Origin: Acidobacteriota bacterium
GTDB lineage: Bacteria; Acidobacteriota; Terriglobia; Bryobacterales; Bryobacteraceae
Direction of reading: 5' to 3'
Assembly: GCA_016213775.1 (NCBI GenBank)
Contig: JACQZR010000144.1
Span: 1 to 64,000, forward strand
Length of the DNA: 64,000 nt
Shown: piece after piece, positions 1 through 9,700 of the stretch
Numbering within the stretch: the first letter of the stretch is position 1
Layout: each line of letters opens with the position of its first letter
Position numbers and translations under genes: made by a program
The notes under the pieces: generated by a model
Database searches by the model: none
Told to the model about the DNA's origin: nothing
Seen by the model: only the letters and a program-made list of their open reading frames with translations

Positions 1-97
1 CCTCGCGGCTACGCCTTGCGTTTCGCTACGGTTGCCTGTCATCGGCTCCGGTTGGCTCCTTTCATCCAACAAGATTCTGCCCATGCTGGGCACACTG

Positions 98-142
98 GGG
101 CGGCCAATCCTGGCCGCGGCTGGCCTTTCCAGGCCAGCCATC
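98..142. repeat. REP-like twin-hairpin element
   Basis: Two adjacent perfect hairpins are visible: GCGGCCA/TGGCCGC with a 4-base loop, then GGCTGGCC/GGCCAGCC with a 6-base loop. A near-identical copy lies at 59082-59122. The rest of 1-306 holds no gene I can support. An open frame runs upstream from the sigma gene but passes straight through this element, so I do not believe it is coding. Confidence 0.6.
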
Positions 143-306
143 TCGAACTGAGAATAATTCCGGAAAGCGCTATGTCTGTTCGTCACCTGGCGTCTGTTCG
201 GCACCTCCCGCGCCACCCCGACCTCGCGGACAAGGTTTTGGTGCTGGCGGGTACATCTTCCGTAACGGACGCTTTATACTGTCAAACAGAGGATGGATCG
301 TCTCTG

Positions 307-879
307 ATGGAGAGTGTTTCGCAAGTAACGCGCGAGGACTTCGAGCGCCTCCTCGACTGCCTGGCTGCGGAGCGTGACGTTGCTTCCGAGCGATACTCCC
401 GCCTGCGGGAAACCCTGATCGACTACTTCACCTTCGAACGCTGCCCGTTTCCCGAAGATCATGCCGACGAAGTGATGATGCGCGTGGCAAGGCGCTTGAG
501 CCAGGGAGAGCGCATCGAGCGGGTGCCGGCTTTCATGCTGGGCGTGGCGCGGGTGCTGGCAAAAGAAGTGGTCAGCCGGGCGCAGCGTGCGGAAGCGAAG
601 CTGCGCGAGTTCGCCCGGATCGCCGCGCCGGATTCCGCGTCCAGTGAAGTCCCGCTGGTGTGTCTGGACCGCTGTCTCGACCAGCTTCCACCGGAGAGTC
701 GTGAGTTGATCCTGGAGTATTACGGGGGAGAGCCGGATCGGCGGATCGCCACTCGCAAGAGCATGGCGAAGCGCTATGGCATTGACGGGGTGGCGCTGCG
801 CAATCGCGCTCTACGAGTCCGCCAAAAGCTGGAGAGTTGCGTCGGCCAATGCCTGCGCAACGGTGGAGGTCACCCATGA
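307..879 (+). CDS. ECF-like RNA polymerase sigma factor (sigma-70 region 4 type)
   Basis: The 190-residue protein probably directs RNA polymerase to a small regulon. Its C-terminal half has a region-4-like pattern: a conserved LPPESRELI segment followed by a helix-turn-helix around residues 140-180. The N-terminal half (VTREDFERLLDCL, then DYFTFERCPFPEDHADEVM) resembles the divergent region-2 segment of small sigma factors found in Solibacter-type genomes. The frame is open far upstream, but the first methionine beyond the REP-like repeat is at 307. A TATACT box at 275-280 could be its -10 element. The stop overlaps the start of the next gene by four bases (ATGA), so the two are translationally coupled and the neighbour is the likely partner or anti-sigma. 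The family call rests on pattern recognition, not a search. Confidence 0.65.
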   Translation: MESVSQVTREDFERLLDCLAAERDVASERYSRLRETLIDYFTFERCPFPEDHADEVMMRVARRLSQGERIERVPAFMLGVARVLAKEVVSRAQRAEAKLREFARIAAPDSASSEVPLVCLDRCLDQLPPESRELILEYYGGEPDRRIATRKSMAKRYGIDGVALRNRALRVRQKLESCVGQCLRNGGGHP

Positions 880-1658
880 TCCCGTTCACCCGATGGCGCC
901 AATCGAGCGAACGTCGCAGCATGCGCGCATACCTGCTTGGTACGCTCGACGAAGCCCGAAAAACGGCGCTGGAAGAGCGCATGTTCGAGGACGAGGATTT
1001 CCACGCCCGCCTGCGCGAAGCTCAGCACGACCTGTTCGACGACTACGCCCGGCGAGTGCTTGACCCGCACGACCGCAGACGATTCGAGGAGCGGCTGCTG
1101 GGCCCTCGCCGGCAGACTGTTCGCCTGGAGTTGGCTGTGGCTCTCGCCGCACGGCAAGACAGCCGCACTCCCGATCAAAGGCTCGTGTTGCCGGCGCCCA
1201 GGCTCACCGCGGTATTGGCAGGTGTGGCCGTACTCGCGTGCGGGTTGGCAGGCTGGATGGCGCGCGAGAATGCGAAGCTGAAGGCCGACATAGCAGCGCA
1301 ACGGTTGCTTCCGGCGCCGCCGGGGCACGCTCCTTCACCTGCCGTGATGCGACTTACTCTTAGCCCGCGGCTCACCCGCGCCGCCGAATCCGTCCAGGCC
1401 TTGCCCGCGCCTGTCCCCGCAACGCTGGTTCGATTGGAATTGGTCATCGATGACAGCCGCCCGTCGTACTCGGTAACGATTGAAGCCGCGGGTCGCGGCC
1501 GCGTCTGGTCGCAAACCGCGCTCACCCGCACCGCGGAAGGCACAGTAGTCCTATGGCTCCCCGCTGAAATGCTGCGTCCCGGCAATTACGAAGCGCTGCT
1601 TCACAGCGAGCTCCCGCGCAGGGAGTTGCTCGGCTCGTACATTTTCCGGCTCAAATAA
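876..1658 (+). CDS. Single-pass membrane protein, putative anti-sigma partner
   Basis: The 260-residue protein starts at an ATG preceded by GGAGGT at 865-870 and overlaps the sigma gene stop by four bases. The N-terminal part (about residues 15-70) has a helical Arg/Glu-rich region with YLLGTLDEA and EDEDFHARL, as in the cytoplasmic part of anti-sigma-like proteins. It lacks the HxxxCxxC zinc motif of ZAS anti-sigma factors. One membrane segment lies at about residues 110-127, followed by a coiled linker and an extracytoplasmic domain of about 120 residues. The likely job is to hold the sigma factor and release it in response to an envelope cue. That is inferred from gene order and topology only. 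Confidence 0.55.
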   Translation: MIPFTRWRQSSERRSMRAYLLGTLDEARKTALEERMFEDEDFHARLREAQHDLFDDYARRVLDPHDRRRFEERLLGPRRQTVRLELAVALAARQDSRTPDQRLVLPAPRLTAVLAGVAVLACGLAGWMARENAKLKADIAAQRLLPAPPGHAPSPAVMRLTLSPRLTRAAESVQALPAPVPATLVRLELVIDDSRPSYSVTIEAAGRGRVWSQTALTRTAEGTVVLWLPAEMLRPGNYEALLHSELPRRELLGSYIFRLK

Positions 1659-1673
1659 ACATAACGGCACTGT

Positions 1674-1750
1674 CTTCTGTCTTCTGGCTCCTGGCTTCTG
1701 GCTTCTGGCTCCTGGCTTCTGGCTTCTGGCTTCTGGCTCCTGGCTTCTTG
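1674..1750. repeat. Heptanucleotide tandem array, 11 units
   Basis: Eleven contiguous 7-base units of CTTCTGG and CTCCTGG type begin 15 bases after the stop of the anti-sigma-like gene. A second heptamer array (CTTCTTG/CTTCTTA) lies at 49987-50042, also directly at a gene's 3' end. Confidence 0.85.
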
Positions 1751-1824
1751 TTCAGCCGCGTTACGTTTTCGCTCCTTCTGGCACACAGAGTAAGACCGTC
1801 CCCGCCACAGGAGGAGTACACCAG

Positions 1825-2637
1825 ATGTTAATTCGAAAATCGCTCGTTCCGTTTACGTTCTGCGCTGCGCTCTGCTTCAATACGCCAGCCAAAGCAACCA
1901 TCCTTACTTTCGACATCTTCGACCCGCGTTACACCCTTTCGGAACTGTATCCGGAGGGCTTCCTGGTCAATCAGGAGTATGGCGATCGGGTCACCGGCAG
2001 CCCGATGTCACTAGGCACGACTACGTTTCACTATGGCTTTGGGGCGGAAGGCGTCACGCCGAACGTGCAAGTGAGCTACGGCCCGTTTTCAATCTTCACG
2101 GGCGGACCATCGCTCTGGCGGTACGACTACGGCGACCTTCAGCGGATTCTCTACCAGGGCAGCACCAACACCGGCGTCGGCAATGACTATGACTACCTCG
2201 AAATCACTCTTTTCGCCGACCCGGGATTCGATGTTCTACTGTACGGGTTCGATCTCGGAGGCTGGTTCCAAACCGGCTACACCATCAACGGCGTAGCCGT
2301 CTACAACTCACAACTGAACCTCTTTTTCCCCGATCAGAACCGTATCTTCCACGACCCGAATGCGCTGGTGCAGGGGAGCGGCCCCTCTCACTCCAGCTAC
2401 AGTTTCGGCACCCCTCTCCGAGGGAATGTCATCACCATATTTATCGACGCCAACAACCTCGGTGCCACCAGCGAACAGGTCGGGATCGACAATATCCGCT
2501 TCGGCCAGGATGCAGCGGCGGCGGCCTCGATTCCCGAGCCTGCATCCCTCATTCTGACGGCCGCCGGCATCGCACTGCTCGCACTTCGCCGGCGCTTCTA
2601 CCGCGAATCGCCGATCAGGACGAACGTGCTCCAGTAA
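1825..2637 (+). CDS. PEP-CTERM sorting domain protein
   Basis: The 270-residue exported protein has an N-terminal signal peptide (about residues 1-25, cleavage near AKA). The C-terminal sorting signal has PEP at residues 237-239, a hydrophobic stretch to about residue 254, then RRR. Such proteins are processed by an exosortase and placed at the cell surface or in the exopolysaccharide matrix. No exosortase gene is in this window. The body is aromatic- and glycine-rich with GIDNIRFG near its end, typical of beta-sandwich PEP-CTERM proteins. A strong AGGAGGAG lies about 10 bases before the start. The 3' end overlaps the convergent TPR-CHAT gene by 40 bases. Function beyond surface location is unknown. 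Confidence 0.85.
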   Translation: MLIRKSLVPFTFCAALCFNTPAKATILTFDIFDPRYTLSELYPEGFLVNQEYGDRVTGSPMSLGTTTFHYGFGAEGVTPNVQVSYGPFSIFTGGPSLWRYDYGDLQRILYQGSTNTGVGNDYDYLEITLFADPGFDVLLYGFDLGGWFQTGYTINGVAVYNSQLNLFFPDQNRIFHDPNALVQGSGPSHSSYSFGTPLRGNVITIFIDANNLGATSEQVGIDNIRFGQDAAAAASIPEPASLILTAAGIALLALRRRFYRESPIRTNVLQ

Positions 2638-5600
2638 TAGGGATGCCGCCAGCGCTCTTCGCTCTGCATCTTGCGGCGGGCGATCTTCAGCGCCTCAGAT
2701 GGCGGCATCCGCTGTTTCAGCAAAGCGCGGTAGAAGTAGCCCATGAACGCCGCGGTGGCGCGGTCGTCGACGTTCCACAGGCTCGCGAGCACCGCGTCCG
2801 CGCCGGCGTGCAGGAAACCGCGCACCAGCCCGATCAGTCCTTCGCCTTCCACGTGGCGTCCCAGCCCGCTCTGACAGGCGCTCAACACCACCAGACGCGC
2901 ATCCAGCTTCAGATTGTAGATCTCATGCAGGCGGAGGAATCCATCCACGGGCTTGCCTTGCCGGTCCACCTGCGACAGCACAATACCGGAAAGCTCCGGT
3001 TGGCGATCGTTCAGCAGCGTGTGCGTGGCAAAGTGTATCATCGGACGCCTTGCCAGCACTCCACTCAACACGGTCTTCCGGCTGGCGTCGAAGTCCAACG
3101 CCAGCAGTGTGGCTCGACTGGCGTGCAGCCCCGCGATCGCTAGCGCTTCCTCGCGAGAAAACCGCAGCCGCGGATACTCGACTGCTTGCGGCGGGAACTC
3201 AACCGTCCCGCCAGAGATGGAGTGAACGCGAGAATCTGAAGCGGTAAACACCGGGTCCGCGATGATCGCAATGGCAGAGATCTTCCGGTCAGGTCGCGTC
3301 TGCTGCCGAAGGAAGGCCGACACCGATGCCGACGGCTGGTTCGTGATTGCGGCCCGCTCGCCCAGTATCTCGCCGCTCCGTCTTGGACTCGGCAACGCCG
3401 CGAATGGCAGCCTCGCGAGTCCTCTGTGCGCTACAATCACCAACCGTTCCGCTTCCAAATGCTCACCCGCTGGGGTCAACAGCACTCGCGACAACTCGTT
3501 GGCGCGAACGCGAAACCGTGCCTCCGACCGCGCCACTCGAGCCCGTCCTGCCGCCGCCGTCTCTCCACTCACTACCTGTCCGGCTTCGGCCAGTGCGCCA
3601 CACGCTTCGTTCACCAGTTCTTCGATATGTGCGCGCGCGGGCAACCGGTGTGTCTTCAATGTACTCTTCGTCAGCACCCACAGGATGCTTCGCTCTTCGC
3701 CCAACCAATACTCGAGCAGAACGGCGCCGCCGCCGAGCAGTGTCTCCCGCGCCTCCGCCGCCGTGATAGGAACGGGTTGCGTCAGCGCTCCATACCTCGA
3801 GTGACTGGTACGAATCCGGCCCCGAAGCTCCGACTGACGCGTCAACAGATCGCGAAGCTCGCGCCGTGCCGCTTCCGCCTGCTCTTTCGTGTGACGAGCG
3901 GCCACCAGACGAGTCAGCCGCGCCGCCTTGCCGTTGATCAGATCTTGCAGTTCGCGCTCCTCGGACAGCAACTCAGCCGCAGAAGCCGCCCCCTCGCGCA
4001 GTTCGATCTTACCCTGTGCCAACATCTCGAGCAGACTTCGTGCGCGGGCGCGTTCGGAAACGTGAAACGCCTCCGCATCGAATCCTCGCCCGGGCTCACG
4101 CGCGTGCATATCCATCAAAACGTCGATCGCCAGTTCATAGTGGGCGCGGCTGGACGCGGCATACGACATTCGCAGATCGTCGCTCGACAATCCGGCACGC
4201 ATCGACTCGATCAGATCGAGCGTCGCGAGGATGTCTGCGCGCGCCGCCGTCAAATCGCCCGATTGGCGGTACCCGCGCGCAAGCCGAGCGTGCAGCGTCG
4301 CTTCCGAGGGTCGATCGCCCGAACTCTCGCGCAGCACCAACGCCTCGCGGTACAAGACAGCCGATTTGCTCGCGTCTCCGGAATGAAACGCAAGATCGCC
4401 AAGCCCTGTCAGGGCGGACGCCTCCGAACGGGGGTCGGAGATTGCACGTCCAATACCCAACGCCCGGTTGAACGACGACTCGGCGGCTTCGCGCTGGTCG
4501 AGTGCATGCTGGATGGCGCCGCGCTTCACCAGCGCCTGGCTCAACTCGCGCTGGTATCCTTTCTCACTGCTAAGCGCCACAGCGCGTTCCACTACCTCCC
4601 TCGCCTTGGTCAAACGATTCGTGCTCTGAAAAACCGTGCCTAACCGGATCAGCGCGAGCGTTTCACCGCGCCGGTCCTCCAGCGCCTCCCAGGACGCTCG
4701 TGCCTTCTCGAAGTGCTCGGAGGCGCGCTCGTTATCTCCCAGCGCGAGGAGAGAATCTCCAAGCGCCTGGAGGCAAAACGCCTCTCCCCGGCGCGCGCCC
4801 GCGGTTCGGAATCCGGCCGCGGCTTCCCGAAACAGTGCAATCGCTCGATCCTGTTCTCCCAGTTCGGCATGAGCGTTCCCGAGATTGTAGAGAGGCGTTA
4901 GCGCGCCCGGCAGGTTGCCGCCGGCCCTCCTCAACTCGACTGCGCGCTGGTAATAACCGATCGCGGCTCGCGCCTCGCCCAGATTGTAGTGGATGACTCC
5001 GAGGTTGTTGAGCGTCTGGCCCTGGCCCTCGGTGAAACGTATCCGTTCACGAATCGCAAGCGCCTCCCGGTACGCTTCCACCGCCTCTCTGGTGCGGCCC
5101 AGATACGCGTGGACGACGCCCGAGTGGTTCAACGCATCGGCTGTGCCGCGCCGGTCGCCGGCCGCGCGCGCCAGACGCAGCGCGCGGTCTAGAAGAGCGA
5201 GCGCTCGATCGCTTTCACTGCGGACACCGGCCACTCCGGCAAGCTCCACTAGCGTTTCGGCCTGCCGGGCAAGGTCTCCGTGTCTCTCGCGAATGGCGAG
5301 CGCCCCATCGAGAGCCTCCTGCGCCTCGTTGGGTCGCCCCGTTACCCCATAAAGGCGACCGAGCCTGAACAGCGCCGTGGCTTCGCCCGCTTCGTCCCGT
5401 ATCTCGCGAACGTGCTCCAAGGCTCGACGCCAAACGTCTGAGGCCTCCTTGTTTTGACCGAGTGCGGAGAGCGCCTGTCCACGGTGGATCAGCGCGTCGG
5501 CCCGCCCCTGTACGTCGTTAACCGACGAAAACAGGCGCTCGGACTCGAGGTAAAGGGCAAGCGCCGCGTGCCCGTTTTCTCTTTCCACGATTTCGCCTCG

Positions 5601-5996
5601 GGCCAGCGCATCTTCCGCCGCCACACGGACGTTGTCCCCCGTTGCGGCCTGCCGCTGCCCGGTCAGTGCAACCACATAGGTGCGCGGCTCGGAATCGCGC
5701 GATTCGATCCGCAATTCGTAGGTCTCGGCGCCTGCGGATACCCGCGACCAGATCATTGGCCCCATATCGCCGGCGCCGCGTTCGCGAGCGGCGCCGCTGC
5801 CCGATAGGCGAAGTAGAGCGCCTCTTCCTTCTAACGTCACGCGCACGAATTCGCCGGCTCGTGCATCGACGCGATACGAGTGAACTTCGCCCGGTGAGAT
5901 CGCACGCTCGATGCGTTCGTCTACCACCAGAACGTGGGCATCCGGTTGCGCCGCGAGTGCTGTGCAAATTCCAATCAGCCGTACAACGGTCATCAC
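2598..5996 (-). CDS. TPR repeat protein with C-terminal CHAT protease domain
   Basis: The 1132-residue protein has three parts. The first 25 residues are hydrophobic and may be a signal peptide, followed by a short beta-rich domain (about 25-110, with GEVHSYRVDARAGEFVRV). At least ten TPR-type repeats run from about 130 to 600. The C-terminal CHAT domain covers about 790-1132. The caspase-like dyad is visible as H992 in HFATH and C1041 in SACQSG, so the protease should be active. CHAT-TPR proteins are widespread in Acidobacteria, and the TPR array is thought to bind the substrate or trigger. No obvious substrate such as a gasdermin is adjacent. The overlap with the PEP-CTERM gene is tail to tail, so they are not an operon. 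Confidence 0.85.
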   Translation of the reverse strand: MMTVVRLIGICTALAAQPDAHVLVVDERIERAISPGEVHSYRVDARAGEFVRVTLEGRGALLRLSGSGAARERGAGDMGPMIWSRVSAGAETYELRIESRDSEPRTYVVALTGQRQAATGDNVRVAAEDALARGEIVERENGHAALALYLESERLFSSVNDVQGRADALIHRGQALSALGQNKEASDVWRRALEHVREIRDEAGEATALFRLGRLYGVTGRPNEAQEALDGALAIRERHGDLARQAETLVELAGVAGVRSESDRALALLDRALRLARAAGDRRGTADALNHSGVVHAYLGRTREAVEAYREALAIRERIRFTEGQGQTLNNLGVIHYNLGEARAAIGYYQRAVELRRAGGNLPGALTPLYNLGNAHAELGEQDRAIALFREAAAGFRTAGARRGEAFCLQALGDSLLALGDNERASEHFEKARASWEALEDRRGETLALIRLGTVFQSTNRLTKAREVVERAVALSSEKGYQRELSQALVKRGAIQHALDQREAAESSFNRALGIGRAISDPRSEASALTGLGDLAFHSGDASKSAVLYREALVLRESSGDRPSEATLHARLARGYRQSGDLTAARADILATLDLIESMRAGLSSDDLRMSYAASSRAHYELAIDVLMDMHAREPGRGFDAEAFHVSERARARSLLEMLAQGKIELREGAASAAELLSEERELQDLINGKAARLTRLVAARHTKEQAEAARRELRDLLTRQSELRGRIRTSHSRYGALTQPVPITAAEARETLLGGGAVLLEYWLGEERSILWVLTKSTLKTHRLPARAHIEELVNEACGALAEAGQVVSGETAAAGRARVARSEARFRVRANELSRVLLTPAGEHLEAERLVIVAHRGLARLPFAALPSPRRSGEILGERAAITNQPSASVSAFLRQQTRPDRKISAIAIIADPVFTASDSRVHSISGGTVEFPPQAVEYPRLRFSREEALAIAGLHASRATLLALDFDASRKTVLSGVLARRPMIHFATHTLLNDRQPELSGIVLSQVDRQGKPVDGFLRLHEIYNLKLDARLVVLSACQSGLGRHVEGEGLIGLVRGFLHAGADAVLASLWNVDDRATAAFMGYFYRALLKQRMPPSEALKIARRKMQSEERWRHPYYWSTFVLIGDSR

Positions 5997-6072
5997 TACC
6001 CGGACCAGTGTACACCGCGCGCAGGACCGCCCGCGCCCGCCACCTCCGCTAGCTCCAACCTCTCGAACTCAC

Positions 6073-6096
6073 TTGACATGTACGGCGTCACCGTAC
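6073..6096 (+). promoter_or_regulatory. higBA promoter with palindromic operator
   Basis: A consensus -35 hexamer TTGACA is at 6073-6078. A perfect inverted repeat GTACGG-CGTCA-CCGTAC follows at 6080-6096, four bases before the toxin start and overlapping the expected -10. This is the normal place for a HigA operator in an autoregulated module. Binding is inferred. Confidence 0.5.
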
Positions 6097-6099
6097 GAG

Positions 6100-6391
6100 A
6101 TGGAACTCACCAGCTTCCGTCACAAAGGGCTGAAACAACTCCCATGCGAATGACGACCCAAAGCGGGTGCCGCCTGCAATGGTTGACAAACTGCGCAAGA
6201 TTCTGTTCGCGCTGGAAACCGCGGACGATGTTGAACAGGTGGCGATCTTCCCGGGGTGGAAGCTCCATCCACTACATGGTGACATGCAAGGGTTCTTCAG
6301 CCTGACAATCACTGGTAACTGGTAGTTGATTTTCTTCTATAACAGAGAGACCAACACGGCCGGCGATATCGATTTGGTTGATTACCATTAG
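6100..6391 (+). pseudogene. higB: Broken HigB/RelE-type toxin
   Basis: HigB toxins are ribosome-dependent mRNA interferases of about 92 residues. The reading starts MELTSFRHKGLKQL, then shifts frame near 6143. It resumes as DDPKRVPPAMVDKLRKIL and continues through FPGWKLHPLHGDM and SLTITGNW. It then meets an in-frame TAG at about 6323 exactly before LIFFYN, and ends DLVDYH at 6391. The frameshift and nonsense codon together remove the catalytic core, so the toxin should be dead. The order toxin then antitoxin and the RBS of higA overlapping this stop match the standard higBA layout. Confidence 0.85.
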
Positions 6392-6402
6392 GAGGGTCTG
6401 CA

Positions 6403-6693
6403 ATGGCTATGAAGAATCCGCCTCACCCAGGCAACCTGATAAAAACGGAGATAATGGAAGCACTGGGCCTAAGCGTGACCAAGGCCGCGGGCATCCTGAA
6501 GGTCCGGCGCGCGACCCTTTCCGACTTGCTCAATGGCAAAGCTGCGCTCACGCCAGAAATGGCGCTTCGCATCGAAATGGCGTTTGGACCGAAAATGGAT
6601 CATCTGCTCCGCATGCAACTCGCCTATGACCTTGCGAACACCCGGCAACGCGCTGCCGGCATCGAGATCGAGCGGTATGTTCCGGCGTCCTGA
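6403..6693 (+). CDS. higA: HigA-family antitoxin (XRE helix-turn-helix)
   Basis: The 96-residue protein fits the HigA addiction-module antitoxin family. The start region has the family's HPGNLIKTEIMEALGLS, followed by an HTH around residues 24-50 (VTKAAGILKVRRATLSDLLNG) and the conserved MALRIEMAFG helix. The start at 6403 has AGGAGGG at the end of the toxin reading frame. The gene is intact while its toxin partner directly upstream carries two inactivating mutations. The product may survive only as an autorepressor acting on the palindrome at 6080-6096, or as an anti-addiction factor against related toxins. Confidence 0.85.
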   Translation: MAMKNPPHPGNLIKTEIMEALGLSVTKAAGILKVRRATLSDLLNGKAALTPEMALRIEMAFGPKMDHLLRMQLAYDLANTRQRAAGIEIERYVPAS

Positions 6694-6721
6694 GAGGCCA
6701 ACCAATCGTTGATCATCCGGC

Positions 6722-9700
6722 TCACTGGAACGACGCATTCGCCGCTTGGGAATTCCCCACCGCATTCGTCAACGTCACCGTCACTGAGCTGATCGCGCTC
6801 GTATCCCCCTGCACGTTGAACTGCTGCGTCAAGGTGAACTGGCTCCCAAACAACCGCGACTGTTCGTTCTGATACCACGCCCGCGCGCCATCGCCTAACT
6901 GCACCGTGATCTCAGTAGTCTGCAGCGTACTCCCCGCCGCCGGCGTAAACCGGAACGTCGCCGATGCCACCTCGCGAGGCGTCGAATACCCTGTGATCTC
7001 CACCGACAACCCGCCGCTAGCGCGCGTGGCCCGCAGCCCGCGGATCACCGGCACGTCGCGATTAATCTTCGCGGTCAGCGCAGGCGCTGGCGACGGCGTT
7101 ACATCCTGACCAGCCGCGCGCAGTGTTACCGCCATTCCGATCGTACCCGCCACCGTCCCCGATTGCATCGAGAACCCGGCCGGCAACTGCGCATTCGTGC
7201 TGTTGGCCGGTACCGTGAAGTTCACCGTGCGCGACCCGTTCGTGAACACCACCGCGGGATCGTCCAAAGGCACCGCCGCATCCGGCGTAAACGTCATCGT
7301 GAGCGTTCCCGCGAGATCCAGCGGGTACGACGCCCCCAGACTCATCCCGATGCGCGGCTGTTGCGCCGGCCCGATCGTGTCGGAAAGTCCCGTTATCGTC
7401 AGCGTCGGCCTCGCGGGCAGCCCGATGGTCATTGCGAAATCCGCCGTCGCATTCCCGCCCGAAACATCCGACACCTGCACCGAAAAGTTGAAAGTGCCCG
7501 TGCCCGCTGGTATGCCGGAAAGCACTCCCGCCGTGCTCAGCGTCACTCCCGGGGGCAGATTCCCCGTCGCCGACCACGCATACGGCGGCGTGCCACCCGT
7601 CGCCGCAAGAACCTGCGTAAACGGCGTGCCCGCCACTCCGGTGGGCAGCGGCGAAGGTGTATTGATGCTCAGCCCTTGTACAACCGATAGCGTCAGGGTG
7701 CGCGTGCCTGTTCCGCCCACGCTGTCCGCCACCTGCACCGTGAATGTGAACACTCCCGCGTTCGACGGCGTTCCGCTCAACACGCCGCCCGCGTCAATCG
7801 TGAGTCCCAGCGGTGGATTGCCTCCGGCGAGCGACCACGAATACGGCGGCGTTCCACCGCTTGCGATGAGGTTCTGGATATAGAAGGTGCGGGCCGTCGC
7901 ATTGGGGAGTGTCTGCGTCACAACCGTGACCCTGCCGCCGACAACCAACGTGAACGCCTTCTGCACGGTCTGCTGGGCGGCGTCCGTCAATTGGATAATG
8001 AAGCTGTAGCTCCCCGCCGTGGTTGGAGTCCCCGAGATCCCGCCTGTCGATGCGTTCAGCGACAGCCCTGCGGGCAACGTCCCCACCGACACCGTCCATG
8101 CATACGGCGTCGTGCCGCCAGTGGCACGTAGCGTCTGCGTGTAAGCCGTATTCTCCGCTGCATCGGGCAGCGCCGTTGGCGTCGTGATCGATAGCGCGTC
8201 CATCACGACGATGGAAAGGTCCCGCGTCGCGCTGGCTCCAGTGGAATCCTGCACCCGCACCGTGAACGTGTAAGTGCCCGGGGTCGTCGCCGACCCGGTT
8301 ATCACACCCGTCGATGCGCCCAGCGCCAACCCGGGCGGCAGCCCAGTGACGCTCGAAATCGACCACGACAGTTGAGGCGTCCCGCCCGATGCACTCAGCG
8401 CCTGCGTGTAGGCAACGCCCGTCGAAGCCACTGGTAGGGCACTGGTGGTGATGCTCAGCGTCGTGCCAATCGTGATGCTCAGCGCTTTCGATACGTTCCC
8501 GCCGGAGGAGTCCGATAACTGTACCGTAAAGTTGAACGGGCCCGTGCTCGTCGGCGTCCCGGAGATGACACCGTTGGCCGAATTGAGCGTGAGTCCCGGC
8601 GGCAGAGAGCCTGTCAACAGCGACCATGTGTAGCCCGTAGTCGTTCCGCCCGACGCCGCCAGCGTCTGATTGTAGAAGACTCCCGACGTCCCGCCCTGCA
8701 GCGCCGTCGTCGTGATCGTCAAAGGAGCCACTACCACCAGGTTGAACTGGCGGCTTACGCTGGCGTTATTGCCGGCATCCACCAACTGAATCGTGATCGT
8801 GTATGTCCCGGCTACTGTTGGAATGCCGGTCAACAGCCCAGAGGACGAGTTCAGCCCGATTCCCGTCGGCAATAGACCGGAAGTCACGCTCCAACTCAAG
8901 GCTCCCACCGCGCCAGAGGCCGTCAGATTGAGATTGTACGTTTGCCCGAGCAGAGCGTTGGGCAGCGTAGTTGTGGTGATCGCCAGCGTTCCCGACGCAA
9001 CTGCCAGGGTGAACGTCTGGCTCGCGGTCTGCTGCGGATTTGAACTGTCCGCCACACGCGCCGTGAACTGATACGTGCCCGGCGCCGTGGGAGTGCCGCT
9101 CAACGTGCCGGTGGATGGCGTCAACGTTACTCCAATCGGAAGCAGCCCCGCCGTGATGATCCACTGGTACGGCGCCAGTCCCCCCGTCGCGCCCAGTGTG
9201 GTCGTGTACGGCGTCCCCACAACTGCCCCAGGCGTAATCGTCGCCGGAGTCGTAATCGTGAGGGCCGTGATCTGCACGTTGTACGTGATCTGCCCTGAGG
9301 CGCCGGCCGCATCCGTCACGCGCACTGTCGCGCTGAACGGCCCCGCCAGTGTCGGCGTGCCGGAGACAACCCCGGCTGGGGACAACGTCAACCCGTTCGG
9401 CAGCTCGCCGCTCACTACCGCCCACGCGTAGGGCGTCGTTCCGCCAACCGCCTGCAGCGTCACGGCCGCATACGGCGAATTCAGAACTCCCGCCGGCAGA
9501 CTTTGTGGTGTGATCGCCAGCGCCACTACAATCTGGAACGTCTTCGTTGCACTCGCACTCGCTGTATCGCTGACCTGCACTACGAGGTTATATGTGCCAG
9601 CCGACGTAGGTGTGCCGGTGAGCACGCCAATAGTCGAAATACTGAGCCCCGCCGGCTGGCCGGATAATGTCCATGAATAGGAACCCGTCCCACCAGTAGC

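Noticed and set aside
16-306. Upstream extension of the sigma-factor frame
   Set aside because: It reads through the REP-like repeat and shows no sigma-like sequence; the start at 307 fits better.
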